Position numbers and translations under genes: made by a program
Shown here: piece by piece, positions 7,225 through 15,369 of the stretch
Layout of the letters: every line of letters begins with the position of its first letter
Position numbering within the stretch: position 1 is the first letter of the stretch
The notes under the pieces: model-generated
Told to the model about the DNA's origin: nothing
What the model saw: only the letters and a program-made list of their open reading frames with translations
The model's database searches: none
DNA from: Kineosporia corallincola
GTDB taxonomy: Bacteria; Actinomycetota; Actinomycetes; Actinomycetales; Kineosporiaceae
Length of the DNA: 64,000 bases
Reading direction: 5' to 3'
Assembly (NCBI RefSeq): GCF_018499875.1
Contig: NZ_JAHBAY010000001.1
Location: 744,001-808,000, forward strand

Positions 7225-7989
7225 ATGGCTTGGATCGGCGTCGCCGAGGCTGCGCGGCGTTTGGGCGTTGGCTCGGCGCGGGTTCATCAGCGCATCGCAG
7301 ACGGTTCCCTGTCTGCCCGGCGGATCGGTTCGCAATGGGCGATTGACGAATCCTCGCTTGCGTTGGTCGCCGAGCGTCATCGGCCCGGGCGTCCGCTGTC
7401 TGAGCGCTCGGCCTGGTACCTCATCGCGGCTGGGTCGAGTGATGCCGAGGCGCTCTCCGGGGCGACAGCCGTGGAACGAGGTCGAGCCGAAAAGCGATTG
7501 GCGGAACTTCTTTCGCGGTTCACTGGGCAAGTGGTGCTGACGGAGGTTGAGCTACGCGAATCGGCCAGGGATCTGAGGTTGCTGCTTCGAAACCGTGCGC
7601 AGCGGCGACTTTGGCGGGCCTCTGTGCGCGATCTGCCCGATTTGCGCGAAGATCGCCGCATCGCTCTGTCGGGCCTCAGTGACCCGCACAGCGGTATTGC
7701 ATCCGGTGATCTTGTCGAGGGGTATGTCGAGGGCGGCCAGGTCGAGGCGCTGGTGCACGACTATCTGCTTGTCGAAGAGGTGGCCGAGTCCAGGGCCAAT
7801 GTTGTCCTCCACATCGGTCGGCATGTCTCGGCGGCGGGCGAAGGCCGCAGCCTGCTCCTGCTGGCGGCTGATCTTGTTGAGTACCGGCGTCCCCGCGAAG
7901 AGGCCAGGGCAGCCGAACTGCTGTCGGAACTCGCAAATTCGCGGATAGAAAATGATCCATCGGGGGAGTCGCATGATCGTCCTACCTGA
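7225..7989 (+). CDS. HTH-domain protein paired with a nucleotidyltransferase (putative antitoxin/regulator)
   Basis: A 254-aa protein. Residues 3-50 (WIGVAEAARRLGV, then RVHQRIADGSL and a RRIGSQWAIDE wing) form a MerR/excisionase-like helix-turn-helix. The remaining 200 residues are an uncharacterised alpha-helical domain rich in Arg, Glu and Leu, with no membrane segment. The gene overlaps the following nucleotidyltransferase by 17 nt, so the two are coupled. An HTH protein directly upstream of a DNA-polymerase-beta-like nucleotidyltransferase recalls AbiEi/AbiEii type IV toxin-antitoxin organisation. By analogy this one would be the antitoxin and autorepressor; that is inference. Codon bias is weaker than the chromosomal average, in line with transfer. 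The ATG at 7225 fits the start of the HTH; GTG at 7219 is an alternative. Confidence 0.7.
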   Translation: MAWIGVAEAARRLGVGSARVHQRIADGSLSARRIGSQWAIDESSLALVAERHRPGRPLSERSAWYLIAAGSSDAEALSGATAVERGRAEKRLAELLSRFTGQVVLTEVELRESARDLRLLLRNRAQRRLWRASVRDLPDLREDRRIALSGLSDPHSGIASGDLVEGYVEGGQVEALVHDYLLVEEVAESRANVVLHIGRHVSAAGEGRSLLLLAADLVEYRRPREEARAAELLSELANSRIENDPSGESHDRPT

Positions 7990-8692
7990 AATGTCCAGCG
8001 CTCAAGCTGCCTCCTGGCGTGGAGTCATGGATCTGCACGAGAAGCTGGACGACGGCTGGACTCTCGTGGGTGGACAGATGGTCCATCTGCACTGTGCTGA
8101 GGCGGGACACGCGCCGACACGGCCTACGAACGATGTCGACACGGTGATCGATGTCAGAGCTCGTCCCAACATGCTCCAGATCTTCACGAGAGTGCTGGTG
8201 GGGCTCGGGTTCAGCGGCGCAGGAATCTCCGCTGAGGGAATTCAGCATCGATGGGTTCGTGGCGAGGCCACGATCGACGTGTTGTTGCCGGACGGGGTGG
8301 GGGAGAAGGCGGCGTTGCGGACCGGAGTGACGGCCAGCCCAACCATCCCAACTCCAGGCGGCACTCAGGCACTTGATCGCAGCGACTCGGTTGCGGTATC
8401 GGTCGCAGGTCGCGAAGGTTTTGTGCGCCGTCCGACGCTGGTGGGCGCCTTGATCATGAAGGCAGCGGCTCACAGCGCGGTCGGAGACCCGGCGAAGGGC
8501 CGTCACCGAAGCGACTTCGTCACGCTTGCATCGCTGATTGCCGCGCGAGACTTCCGCGGGGTCGAACTGACGAAGAAGGACCGTCAGCGCTTGAAAGGCA
8601 TGATCGCCGCGGTGCGGGCCGACGCCCAGGTCATGGCCGGCATCGAGGATGCGGTCGGCACGCTGATCAGGCTTGAACGCGTGTCCGGCTGA
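7973..8692 (+). CDS. Nucleotidyltransferase-fold protein (putative AbiEii-like toxin)
   Basis: A 239-aa soluble protein. LVGGQMVHLH (31-40) followed by TNDVDTVID (52-60) is the hG[GS]...DxD signature of the polymerase-beta nucleotidyltransferase fold, with Asp54 and Asp56 as likely metal ligands. A third acidic strand candidate is ATIDVLLPD. The C-terminal half contains RRPTLVGALIMKAAAH and a KGRHRSDFVTLASL helix, as seen in AbiEii/MenA-type proteins. It starts inside the end of the HTH gene, with GGGGGAG upstream of its ATG. Such proteins act as type IV toxins or RNA/protein-modifying NTases in phage defence; the exact role here is not shown by the sequence. Confidence 0.7.
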   Translation: MIVLPEMSSAQAASWRGVMDLHEKLDDGWTLVGGQMVHLHCAEAGHAPTRPTNDVDTVIDVRARPNMLQIFTRVLVGLGFSGAGISAEGIQHRWVRGEATIDVLLPDGVGEKAALRTGVTASPTIPTPGGTQALDRSDSVAVSVAGREGFVRRPTLVGALIMKAAAHSAVGDPAKGRHRSDFVTLASLIAARDFRGVELTKKDRQRLKGMIAAVRADAQVMAGIEDAVGTLIRLERVSG

Positions 8693-8776
8693 GCCGGCGC
8701 CCGCCTGTTACATCCTGGCCCACTAAGTCTCGCCACCGCGCGAATACCGTTGTCCGCATGAGTAATCCATGGGTGA

Positions 8777-8989
8777 GTGCCTGATCAACGTCCTGAACGG
8801 TCACGATCTCGACGCGGCGTCCTCCTGCTTCCGGGGCCGGAGCAGGTGCGCCGGAACGGGGAGATGATCTTCAGGATGCCACCGGAGATGACGGACGCCG
8901 TCGAGGTCGGCGACGAGGTGTGGGGAGCAGCACGACACCCGAGCGGCCGGTCCGGGGACCTTCGCGTGGTCGTCTACACCGCCTCGTAG
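8777..8989 (+). CDS. Small hypothetical protein, possibly frameshifted at its 5' end
   Basis: A 70-codon frame with strong G/C third-position bias from about codon 10 onward, which supports real coding; the protein is not recognised. A good -10 box (TACCGT, 8745-8750) sits 7 nt before ATG 8758, but that ATG opens a frame (MSNPWVSA) that stops after eight codons and lies one frame off. A one-base indel near 8780 would join the two. The rest of the interval 8693-9117 (425 nt) holds nothing else that I can identify. Confidence 0.45.
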   Translation: MPDQRPERSRSRRGVLLLPGPEQVRRNGEMIFRMPPEMTDAVEVGDEVWGAARHPSGRSGDLRVVVYTAS

Positions 8990-9117
8990 CGCGGCCCCGC
9001 GAATCCGGATCCCGGTGGGGGAATTCGTCGTCAATTTGGGGGTTTGCCCGCGCGAAACGGGCGAATCTGGCATGTTGAAGTCACTTCCGTAACATCGCAA
9101 GCCTGGAGGGGACTTAC

Positions 9118-10005
9118 ATGGCCCTGCGCCGAAACCGCCTGACCGCACTGATGGGAACCGCTTCCGTGGTGGCCGTCGGGCTCACCCCGCTGTTGTTCGC
9201 CGGCTCCGCGCAGGCGGTCGTCCGCGCGCCGGAGGCGAGCGTTCTCGGCAGCCCGGCGCACCACTACCAGCTCTACTTCGACGGCGGGTCCGAGATCGCG
9301 AACCAGATCGACCTGACGCTGGAGCTGTCGGCCGACGAGTCCACGTTCACCTACACGATCGACGACGTGGTGGACATCGAGATCGGCGACTTCTGCGTCT
9401 ATCCCGACAGCGCGGACCACACCAGGGTGGCCTGCGAGCTGGAGAACCTGTTCGGCGACGACCGGGTGGCCAACGACCCGAACGGCAACCTGTACCTCGG
9501 TGACGGCGACGACTCGCTCACCTTCACCAACCGCACCACGTTCGACATCACCGGCATCGGTCTGGGCGACGGCGACAACACCTACGCCACAGGCGATCCG
9601 GCGGCTCCCGACGCCTATGTCTACGCCGAGGGCGGCAAGGACACCTTCACGATCGGCACCGGCGGCTTCGTCTCCGCGGGCCTCGGCGACGACGTGATCA
9701 ACCTCGTCGGTGGCGCCGCCACGGCGTACGGCAGCTTCGGCAACGACGAGATCAACGGCGGCTCGGGTGACGACCAGCTGTACGGTGACGAGGGCGACGA
9801 CGTCATCTACGGCAACGACGGCGACGACTACATCGCCGGCGGCAAGGGCAACGACCAGCTGTTCGGCGGCCGGCACAACGACACCATCTACGGAAACAGT
9901 GGTGACGACGTGATTTACGGCAACAGCGGAGACGACTACATCTCCGGTGGGCCGGGCACCGACACCATCTCCGGTGGCACCGGCACGAACACCATCGTGG
10001 ACTGA
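9118..10005 (+). CDS. Secreted RTX (hemolysin-type) calcium-binding repeat protein
   Basis: A 295-aa protein. Residues 1-33 form a Sec signal peptide (RRNR, hydrophobic core, SAQA cleavage site). A beta-rich domain follows to about residue 120. Then come tandem glycine-aspartate nonapeptides of the GGxGxDxUx type from about 120 to 290 (for example GGSGDDQLYGDEGDDVIYG), which fold as a Ca-binding parallel beta-roll. There is no catalytic domain and no adjacent type I exporter, so export is presumably by Sec. GGAGGGG lies 9 nt before the ATG. The protein is probably a surface or matrix calcium-stabilised protein; its function is unknown. A 15-bp hairpin follows. Confidence 0.88.
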   Translation: MALRRNRLTALMGTASVVAVGLTPLLFAGSAQAVVRAPEASVLGSPAHHYQLYFDGGSEIANQIDLTLELSADESTFTYTIDDVVDIEIGDFCVYPDSADHTRVACELENLFGDDRVANDPNGNLYLGDGDDSLTFTNRTTFDITGIGLGDGDNTYATGDPAAPDAYVYAEGGKDTFTIGTGGFVSAGLGDDVINLVGGAATAYGSFGNDEINGGSGDDQLYGDEGDDVIYGNDGDDYIAGGKGNDQLFGGRHNDTIYGNSGDDVIYGNSGDDYISGGPGTDTISGGTGTNTIVD

Positions 10006-10012
10006 CGGCACG

Positions 10013-10049
10013 ACCGTTCCGCCCCGGCGGTCGCCCGGGGCGGAACGGT
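10013..10049 (+). terminator. Terminator after the RTX protein
   Basis: A perfect 15-bp stem (10013-10027 with 10035-10049) with a 7-nt loop, located 7 nt after the stop codon. There is no T-tract, as is common in actinobacteria. Confidence 0.8.
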
Positions 10050-10145
10050 ACTGCCGCAGTTGCGTCGTCCACCATTTGTTGTTCCCCCCGATGTTCCGTA
10101 GCGTCCTGAAGCACCATGGAGGCAACGGGAAGGGCGGGAACGGCG

Positions 10146-11000
10146 ATGCGCCTGCACGTCGGATGCGCGATGTGGACGCACCGGTCCTGGACCGGCAGCG
10201 TCGTCCCCAAAAACACCGGATCGCAAGACAAACTGCGCTTCTACTCGAGCTGGTGCAACGCGGTCGAGGGCAACACCACGTTCTATGCCACGCCGGCCCG
10301 GGAGACGGTCGGGTCGTGGGCCGGGCAGACCCCCGGCGACTTCCGGTTCGTGGTCAAGCTGCCCCGCGCCATCACCCACGAAAAGCGTTTCCGTGGAATT
10401 GATGACGACCTCAGGAACTTCCTGCGGGTGATCGAGCCCCTCGGGCCGCGCCTGGAGTCGCTGTGGATCCAGCTGCCCGGCAGCTTCGCGCCCGGCGACG
10501 TCGCCGCCCTCGACCAGGTGCTCCGCCGGCTGCCGAGGGAGCACCGGTACTCGGTCGAGGTGCGCCATCCGCTCTTCTTCACCGATCCAACGGAACTGAA
10601 TAACCTGGAAAAAGTCTGCGCCGCAACCGGAACCGAGTGGGTTCCGTTCGACACCACGGCCTTCTTCGCGGGTGGCGCGCCGACCAGTGACGCCGAGCGC
10701 GAGGCCTGGGAACGCAAGCCCCGGTTGCCGCGTCGTTCCACGGCTCTCACCGCCCGGCCGATCGTGCGGTATCTGGGTAGGGACGACGAGACGAAGACCG
10801 TCGCCGGCTGGCAGCACTGGGTGGGCGTGGTCGCGGGCTGGCTCCAGGAAGGGCGTTCACCCACCTTCTTCCTGCACACCCCCGGCAACCACGACGCGCC
10901 CGCCCTGGCCCGCCGCTTCCACGACGAGGTGCGGGCCCGGGTGCCCGCGCTGGAACCGCTGCCCGAGCCGGAGCCGGTCGAACCCGAAACCCTGTTCTGA
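10146..11000 (+). CDS. DUF72 (YecE-like) family protein
   Basis: A 284-aa protein of the DUF72 TIM-barrel family. Characteristic segments are HVGCAMWTHRSW at the N-terminus, YSSWCNAVEGNTTFYATP (family E-x-N-x-T/S-F-Y motif), FVVKLPRAITHEKRF, and WIQLPGSFAP. The molecular function of the family is not established. The ATG at 10146 is preferred over 10116 because GGGAAGGGCGGGA lies directly upstream. It is preceded by the RTX terminator and is probably monocistronic. Confidence 0.9.
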   Translation: MRLHVGCAMWTHRSWTGSVVPKNTGSQDKLRFYSSWCNAVEGNTTFYATPARETVGSWAGQTPGDFRFVVKLPRAITHEKRFRGIDDDLRNFLRVIEPLGPRLESLWIQLPGSFAPGDVAALDQVLRRLPREHRYSVEVRHPLFFTDPTELNNLEKVCAATGTEWVPFDTTAFFAGGAPTSDAEREAWERKPRLPRRSTALTARPIVRYLGRDDETKTVAGWQHWVGVVAGWLQEGRSPTFFLHTPGNHDAPALARRFHDEVRARVPALEPLPEPEPVEPETLF

Positions 11001-11099
11001 CGATCCGGCCCGGCCGGATACCCCGCTCGGGCCACCGCCGAACGAGCGATTTCACCCAGCGTGCTCAGGTGTGGTGCGTCGCGACCGATCAATGGGGAC

Positions 11100-11981
11100 G
11101 TGAGCGAGCGACCCAGCCTGCCCCCGCAGGCCCGGCACGAGGCGGCCGAACACCTCGTCGGGGTCGGTCTCCACACCGAGGCGCAGAGCCTGCTGAGCAT
11201 CGATGAGGCGGACGACGCCGAGCCCGGCATCCGGGCCGGCCTGCTGGCCGGCGACCCGCAGACCGCCGCCAAGTACCTGGGCCGGCTGATCATGTCCGGC
11301 CGGGCCCGGGACGGCGAGGTCGACCTGGTGCGCGGCTGCATCGCCCTGGTCTCCGGGCACGCCGAGGGACTGGCCAGCACCCAGCAGGTGCTGGAGCGGA
11401 TGGTCCCGGTCAGCAACGACTGGGCCGCCTTCGCCGTGACCGCCGCGCCGCACGACCTGAAGGCCGCGGCCCGGGCCGCCAACCAGGTGTCCGGGCCGGT
11501 CGGGCCCGCGGTGCTGGCGGTGCAGGCGGCCGGGCGGGCCGCGCACGGCGACCCGGCCGAGGCGCACTGGCTGCTCGACGACGCCGGCTGGAGCGGTGTG
11601 GGGGAGGAACCGACCCGCCGCACCATCGACCTGCTCAAGCTGCACGGCCTGGACCACGTGGCCCAGGAGCTCGACGCCGTGCGCTGGCAGCGCCGGTCGC
11701 TCGGCGAGTCACTGACCCGCCGCATGCAGACCTGGCGCCGCCGCCGCACCGAACGCGACCTGCGCTGCCGCTGCGCCGACACGCCGGTGTACGCCGGCGA
11801 GGGCTCGCGCTACTACGTGAACTGGCACCTGGAACTGCTTGAGCGGGAGGCCGGCATACCGACCACCGGCGAGGACGACACGCCGTGGCGGATCCTGTTC
11901 TGCGCCCGCACCGGGGTGCGTTACCTGGACCGCTCGTCGATCCCGGTGACCGTGCGGATCGGCGACGGCGGCGAGGACTAG
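11100..11981 (+). CDS. Hypothetical actinobacterial protein
   Basis: A 293-aa soluble protein, not recognised. The first 190 residues are Ala-rich helices (alpha-solenoid-like; a repeat-type fold is possible). A basic hinge (RRMQTWRRRRTERDLRCRC) follows, and the C-terminal 80 residues look beta-rich, with three Cys in a CRCADT / FCARTG arrangement that could bind metal. The GTG at 11100 is chosen because the sequence becomes compositionally normal there; the frame stays open to 11061. Its stop overlaps the manA stop on the other strand by 3 nt, so the two genes are convergent without an intergenic terminator. Confidence 0.7.
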   Translation: MSERPSLPPQARHEAAEHLVGVGLHTEAQSLLSIDEADDAEPGIRAGLLAGDPQTAAKYLGRLIMSGRARDGEVDLVRGCIALVSGHAEGLASTQQVLERMVPVSNDWAAFAVTAAPHDLKAAARAANQVSGPVGPAVLAVQAAGRAAHGDPAEAHWLLDDAGWSGVGEEPTRRTIDLLKLHGLDHVAQELDAVRWQRRSLGESLTRRMQTWRRRRTERDLRCRCADTPVYAGEGSRYYVNWHLELLEREAGIPTTGEDDTPWRILFCARTGVRYLDRSSIPVTVRIGDGGED

Positions 11982-13261
11982 CGGGGCAGGCCCGGTGCCG
12001 CCCGGAACACCTCGCCGTCACCGGTCAGGGTGATCGGGCCGGCGGTGGCAGTGACGAACGCCGACTGGCCGCTCTCCAGTGCCACCGAGGCGCCCCCGGC
12101 GCTCACCGTGACCGCGCCCCGCGTGCACAGCACGATCTGCGGGCCGCTGATCGTGCCGTCGGTGGGCAGCGTGCTGGACGACGCCACCTCGACCCGGCTG
12201 AGCTGGAAGTCCTGAACCGGCGGGCGCCAGGCCACCTCGGTGTCGGTGAGCTGCGCGAAGCCCGCGTCGCCGGAGGCCAGCGGGTGGCTGTCGATCACGT
12301 CGAGCAACTCGGGGACGTTGATCTCCTTGCTGGTCAGACCGCAGCGCAGCACGTTGTCCGAGCCGGCCATGATCTCGACGCCGAGACCGCTGAGGTAGGC
12401 GTGCGGCACCCCGGCGTCGACGAAGACCGTCTGCCCGGGGGCCATGCGCACCAGGTCGAGCAGCAGCGGCGCCAGCACCATCGGGTCGGCCGGGTGCAGG
12501 CCGATGAGCCGGTCCAGCCAGCCGAACACCTCGGGGTAGTCGGGACTGCCCTCGGCGGTGAGCCGGCTGCTGCCCGCGGCGATCTCGGCCACCAGGGCCG
12601 CCCGGTCCTCCACCGGCCAGGTCACCAGCAGTTCGAGGCCCGCGTGCAGGCGGGCGGCCTCGGCGCCGGCGGTGGCCCCGGTCACGTTCGCCTCTTCGGC
12701 GGGAGTCTTGAGGACGTCGATGAGGCGTTCCAGACGCGGCGCCCGCAGACGGCTCAGCAGCATCGCGACCTGGGCGGGGGGCCGGAACCCGAACAGCGCC
12801 TCGATCGGCTCCAGCGCGTAGAGCATCTCCGGCTTGTGGAACGGGTCGACGTAGGTGGAGTCCGGCCCCGGCGTGTACTTCTCGCGGGCACGCTGCATGG
12901 TGGGGTGCACCTGCACCGACAGCGGCCGGGCGATGGCCAGGATCTTGAACAGGTAGGGCAGACGGGGGCCGAAGCGGGCCAGCACGTCGCGGCCCAGCAC
13001 CTGCTCGCCGAACCGGTCGATGGCCTCGGGCAACGGCAGCTCACGACCGTCGGGCAGCACCAGCACGGAGGGCGCGGACGGGTGCGTGCCCATCCACAGC
13101 TCGGCCTCCGGGCCACCGCTCGGGGTGCGGCTCTGGAGCAGTGCCAGCGCCGAGGTGGAGCCCCAGTCGTAGTCGCGGATGGAGTTCCGCATCGCGGTCA
13201 CCGCCGGAACCGCGGTCAGGGCATGCTCGTTCGCCGAGGGATCAGCGGTCCAGGCCGTCAT
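11978..13261 (-). CDS. manA: Mannose-6-phosphate isomerase, class I
   Basis: A 427-aa zinc enzyme interconverting fructose-6-P and mannose-6-P, the entry to GDP-mannose synthesis. It shows SVQVHP (zinc His), FHKPEMLYAL (zinc Glu), and VPHAYLSGLGVEIMAGSDNVLRCGL (zinc His and the substrate region), with a C-terminal beta-sandwich. The length is usual for the family. The ATG at 13261 has a TAGGCT box 7 nt upstream and no Shine-Dalgarno. Later GDP-mannose genes are at 20199 (guanylyltransferase) and 41367 (phosphohexomutase). Confidence 0.96.
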   Translation of the reverse strand: MTAWTADPSANEHALTAVPAVTAMRNSIRDYDWGSTSALALLQSRTPSGGPEAELWMGTHPSAPSVLVLPDGRELPLPEAIDRFGEQVLGRDVLARFGPRLPYLFKILAIARPLSVQVHPTMQRAREKYTPGPDSTYVDPFHKPEMLYALEPIEALFGFRPPAQVAMLLSRLRAPRLERLIDVLKTPAEEANVTGATAGAEAARLHAGLELLVTWPVEDRAALVAEIAAGSSRLTAEGSPDYPEVFGWLDRLIGLHPADPMVLAPLLLDLVRMAPGQTVFVDAGVPHAYLSGLGVEIMAGSDNVLRCGLTSKEINVPELLDVIDSHPLASGDAGFAQLTDTEVAWRPPVQDFQLSRVEVASSSTLPTDGTISGPQIVLCTRGAVTVSAGGASVALESGQSAFVTATAGPITLTGDGEVFRAAPGLPR

Positions 13262-13268
13262 ACCGGTC

Positions 13269-13274
13269 AGCCTA
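13269..13274 (-). promoter_or_regulatory. -10 box for manA, probably leaderless
   Basis: TAGGCT on the minus strand lies 7 nt before the manA ATG. There is no ribosome binding site between them. Confidence 0.4.
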
Positions 13275-13365
13275 CCTGGACGGATGCCCGGTTCTGCGCC
13301 GGACGACCACCGTCCGGGTGCCTGACAGCTGTAGCGATATCGGCCTGTGACCTGCCGGGATCGCG

Positions 13366-13387
13366 ACCGGGCCGGTGTGGGCCCGGT
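13366..13387 (-). terminator. Terminator between the upstream hydrolase and manA
   Basis: An 8-bp stem ACCGGGCC (13366-13373) / GGCCCGGT (13380-13387) with a 6-nt loop, located 18 nt past the hydrolase stop on the minus strand. Confidence 0.5.
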
Positions 13388-13405
13388 GCCGCGCGCGCAG
13401 TGGGC

Positions 13406-14200
13406 TCAGACCTCCGGCTCGGCATCGGCCGCCAGCGTCAGCAGGTCGTCGGCGATCCGGCCGGGCTCGGTCGCGAGCACCCGGGTGCCGTCGCCGTAGT
13501 ACCAGCTCACCCGGGCCCTGGGCAGGCCGGTCAGGGCCTCGGCGATACCGGTGCGGGTGGCGGTGCCGCCGCCGTCCGGGTCGCTCACCCCGTCCGGCGG
13601 GACCACCGGGCAGAGCACCACCGGCACGCTGATCAGCGGGTACCAGGCCCGCGGCTCGCCGAGGAAGACGGAGCGGGCGATGGAACGGCGCCGGGCCAGG
13701 AGCGGGTCGTCGTCCTCGGTCGGTGTGGCACCGGCCCCCGGCTCGCGGGCGGCCCAGAACCGCTCGAAGGACGGGTAGCGCCAGGCCGGCCGGGTCCAGC
13801 CGCCGTCGACGCAGCAGACACCGCCGAGCCCGTCCCGCCGGGCGGCCAGCGAGAGCGCGACGTTGGCGCCCCAGCCGTGGCCGACGACGATCGGCGACCG
13901 GCCACCGGTGTAGCCCAGTTGGTCGAGCAGCGTGGCCAGGTCGTCGGCGCAGGTGTCGGTGTCGTAACCGTGCGCCGCCGGGTCGGGGGTCTCCGACCGG
14001 CCGTGCCCGCGCAGATCCACGGCGGCGATCTCGTGCCCGGCCGCGACCAGCCGCTCGGCCACCTGCGCCCACACCGAGGAGTCCGACGACTCGCCGTGCA
14101 CCAGGAGGAACGGGCGTAACGGTGCTTCGATGCGGGCCACCGCCAGCGCGGGCCCGTCGATCAGCTGCACCGTCTGCACCTCGCCCTGCTCGACCGGCAT
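13406..14200 (-). CDS. Alpha/beta-hydrolase homologue lacking the nucleophile serine
   Basis: A 264-aa alpha/beta-hydrolase-fold protein with LLVHGESSDSSVW (oxyanion loop), VDLRGHGRS, and a nucleophile elbow that reads GHGWGAN. Position 109, normally Ser (GHSxG) or Asp (GHDWG in dehalogenases and epoxide hydrolases), is Gly. No His is present in the C-terminal 50 residues where the catalytic His belongs. The protein therefore looks catalytically dead by the canonical mechanism and may be a binding or sensory protein. The ATG at 14200 has AGGGGG upstream; the frame stays open much further 5' only as an antisense shadow of trpS. It is divergent from trpS. Confidence 0.85.
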   Translation of the reverse strand: MPVEQGEVQTVQLIDGPALAVARIEAPLRPFLLVHGESSDSSVWAQVAERLVAAGHEIAAVDLRGHGRSETPDPAAHGYDTDTCADDLATLLDQLGYTGGRSPIVVGHGWGANVALSLAARRDGLGGVCCVDGGWTRPAWRYPSFERFWAAREPGAGATPTEDDDPLLARRRSIARSVFLGEPRAWYPLISVPVVLCPVVPPDGVSDPDGGGTATRTGIAEALTGLPRARVSWYYGDGTRVLATEPGRIADDLLTLAADAEPEV

Positions 14201-14335
14201 GTCGCCCCCTGCTGTTGAGGTCGTGTCGTGAGTCGCCTGTGATCGGCTGATGACTGTCTGACCGTAGATGATGACGCCCCGGTGCGCCCGGCGGTGCAAC
14301 GCCCGGCGCTGGACGGGTGGCCAGGAGGTGCCAGA

Positions 14336-15364
14336 ATGAGGGCCATGCCTGAAACTGGTCCCGCGCGGCCCCGGCTGCTGTCCGGAATGCAGCCCACGTC
14401 CGATTCCCTGCACCTGGGCAACTACATCGGCGCGCTGGCCAACTGGGTCGAGCTCCAGGAGCAGTACGAGGCGTATTTCTTCATCGCCGACCTGCACACG
14501 ATCACGATGGGCCACGACCCCAAGGCCCTGCGCTCGCGTTCGCACCGCTACATCGCGCAGTACCTGGCCGCCGGCATCGACCCGGCGAAGTCCGTGCTGT
14601 TCGCCCAGAGCCACGTGCCCGAGCACCCGCGCCTGTCCTGGGTTCTGGAGTGCCTGACCGGGTTCGGCGAGGCCGGCCGGATGACCCAGTTCAAAGACAA
14701 GTCGCACAAAGACGGCACCGAGGGTGCCACCGTCGGGCTCTTCACCTACCCGATCCTCCAGGCCGCCGACATCCTGCTGTACCGGCCCGCGGTGGTCCCG
14801 GTCGGTGAGGACCAGCGCCAGCACCTGGAACTCACCCGCGACCTGGCCCAGCGGTTCAACAAGCGGTTCGGCAAGACCTTCCGGGTGCCCGAGCCGCACA
14901 TCGTCAAGGCCACGGCCAAGATCGTCGACCTCCAGAACCCGGACAAGAAGATGAGCGGCAGCATCGGCGGCCCCGGCTGCCTGTGGCTGCTCGACGACCC
15001 GAAGGTGTCGGCCAAGAAGATCCGCTCCGCGGTCACCGACACCGGTCGCGACATCGTGTTCGACCCGGAGAACAAGCCCGGCGTGTCCAACCTGCTCACC
15101 ATCCTCTCGGTGCTCGGCACGACGCCGATCGCCGACCTGGAGGTGAAGTTCCAGGGGGCGGGCTACGGCGACCTGAAGAAGGAGGTCGCGGCCGTGTACG
15201 AGGAGTTCGCCGCCCCGATCGCCGAGAAGGCCAACGCGCTGATCGCCGACCCGGGCACGCTCGACGACATCCTCGCCGACGGGGCCGCGAGAGCTCAGCA
15301 GACGACCGCACGGGTGCTCGCCGAGGTCTACGACCGGGTCGGGTTCCTGCCTCCCCGGAGGTGA
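14336..15364 (+). CDS. trpS: Tryptophanyl-tRNA synthetase
   Basis: A 342-aa class I aminoacyl-tRNA synthetase charging tRNA-Trp. It shows the Rossmann HIGH-equivalent in SLHLGNYIGAL, the tryptophan pocket region GEDQRQHLELTRDLAQRFN, and the KMSKS loop as KKMSGS. The ATG at 14336 is preceded by AGGAGG with 7-nt spacing; the ATG 9 nt further on is an alternative. The following 2H phosphoesterase begins 6 nt after its stop, so they form an operon. Confidence 0.97.
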   Translation: MRAMPETGPARPRLLSGMQPTSDSLHLGNYIGALANWVELQEQYEAYFFIADLHTITMGHDPKALRSRSHRYIAQYLAAGIDPAKSVLFAQSHVPEHPRLSWVLECLTGFGEAGRMTQFKDKSHKDGTEGATVGLFTYPILQAADILLYRPAVVPVGEDQRQHLELTRDLAQRFNKRFGKTFRVPEPHIVKATAKIVDLQNPDKKMSGSIGGPGCLWLLDDPKVSAKKIRSAVTDTGRDIVFDPENKPGVSNLLTILSVLGTTPIADLEVKFQGAGYGDLKKEVAAVYEEFAAPIAEKANALIADPGTLDDILADGAARAQQTTARVLAEVYDRVGFLPPRR

Positions 15365-15369
15365 TCGGG

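Noticed and set aside
9031-10125. A 364-aa minus-strand frame opposite the RTX protein
   Set aside because: Its Val/Ala/Asp repeats mirror the GGxGxD codon repeats on the other strand.
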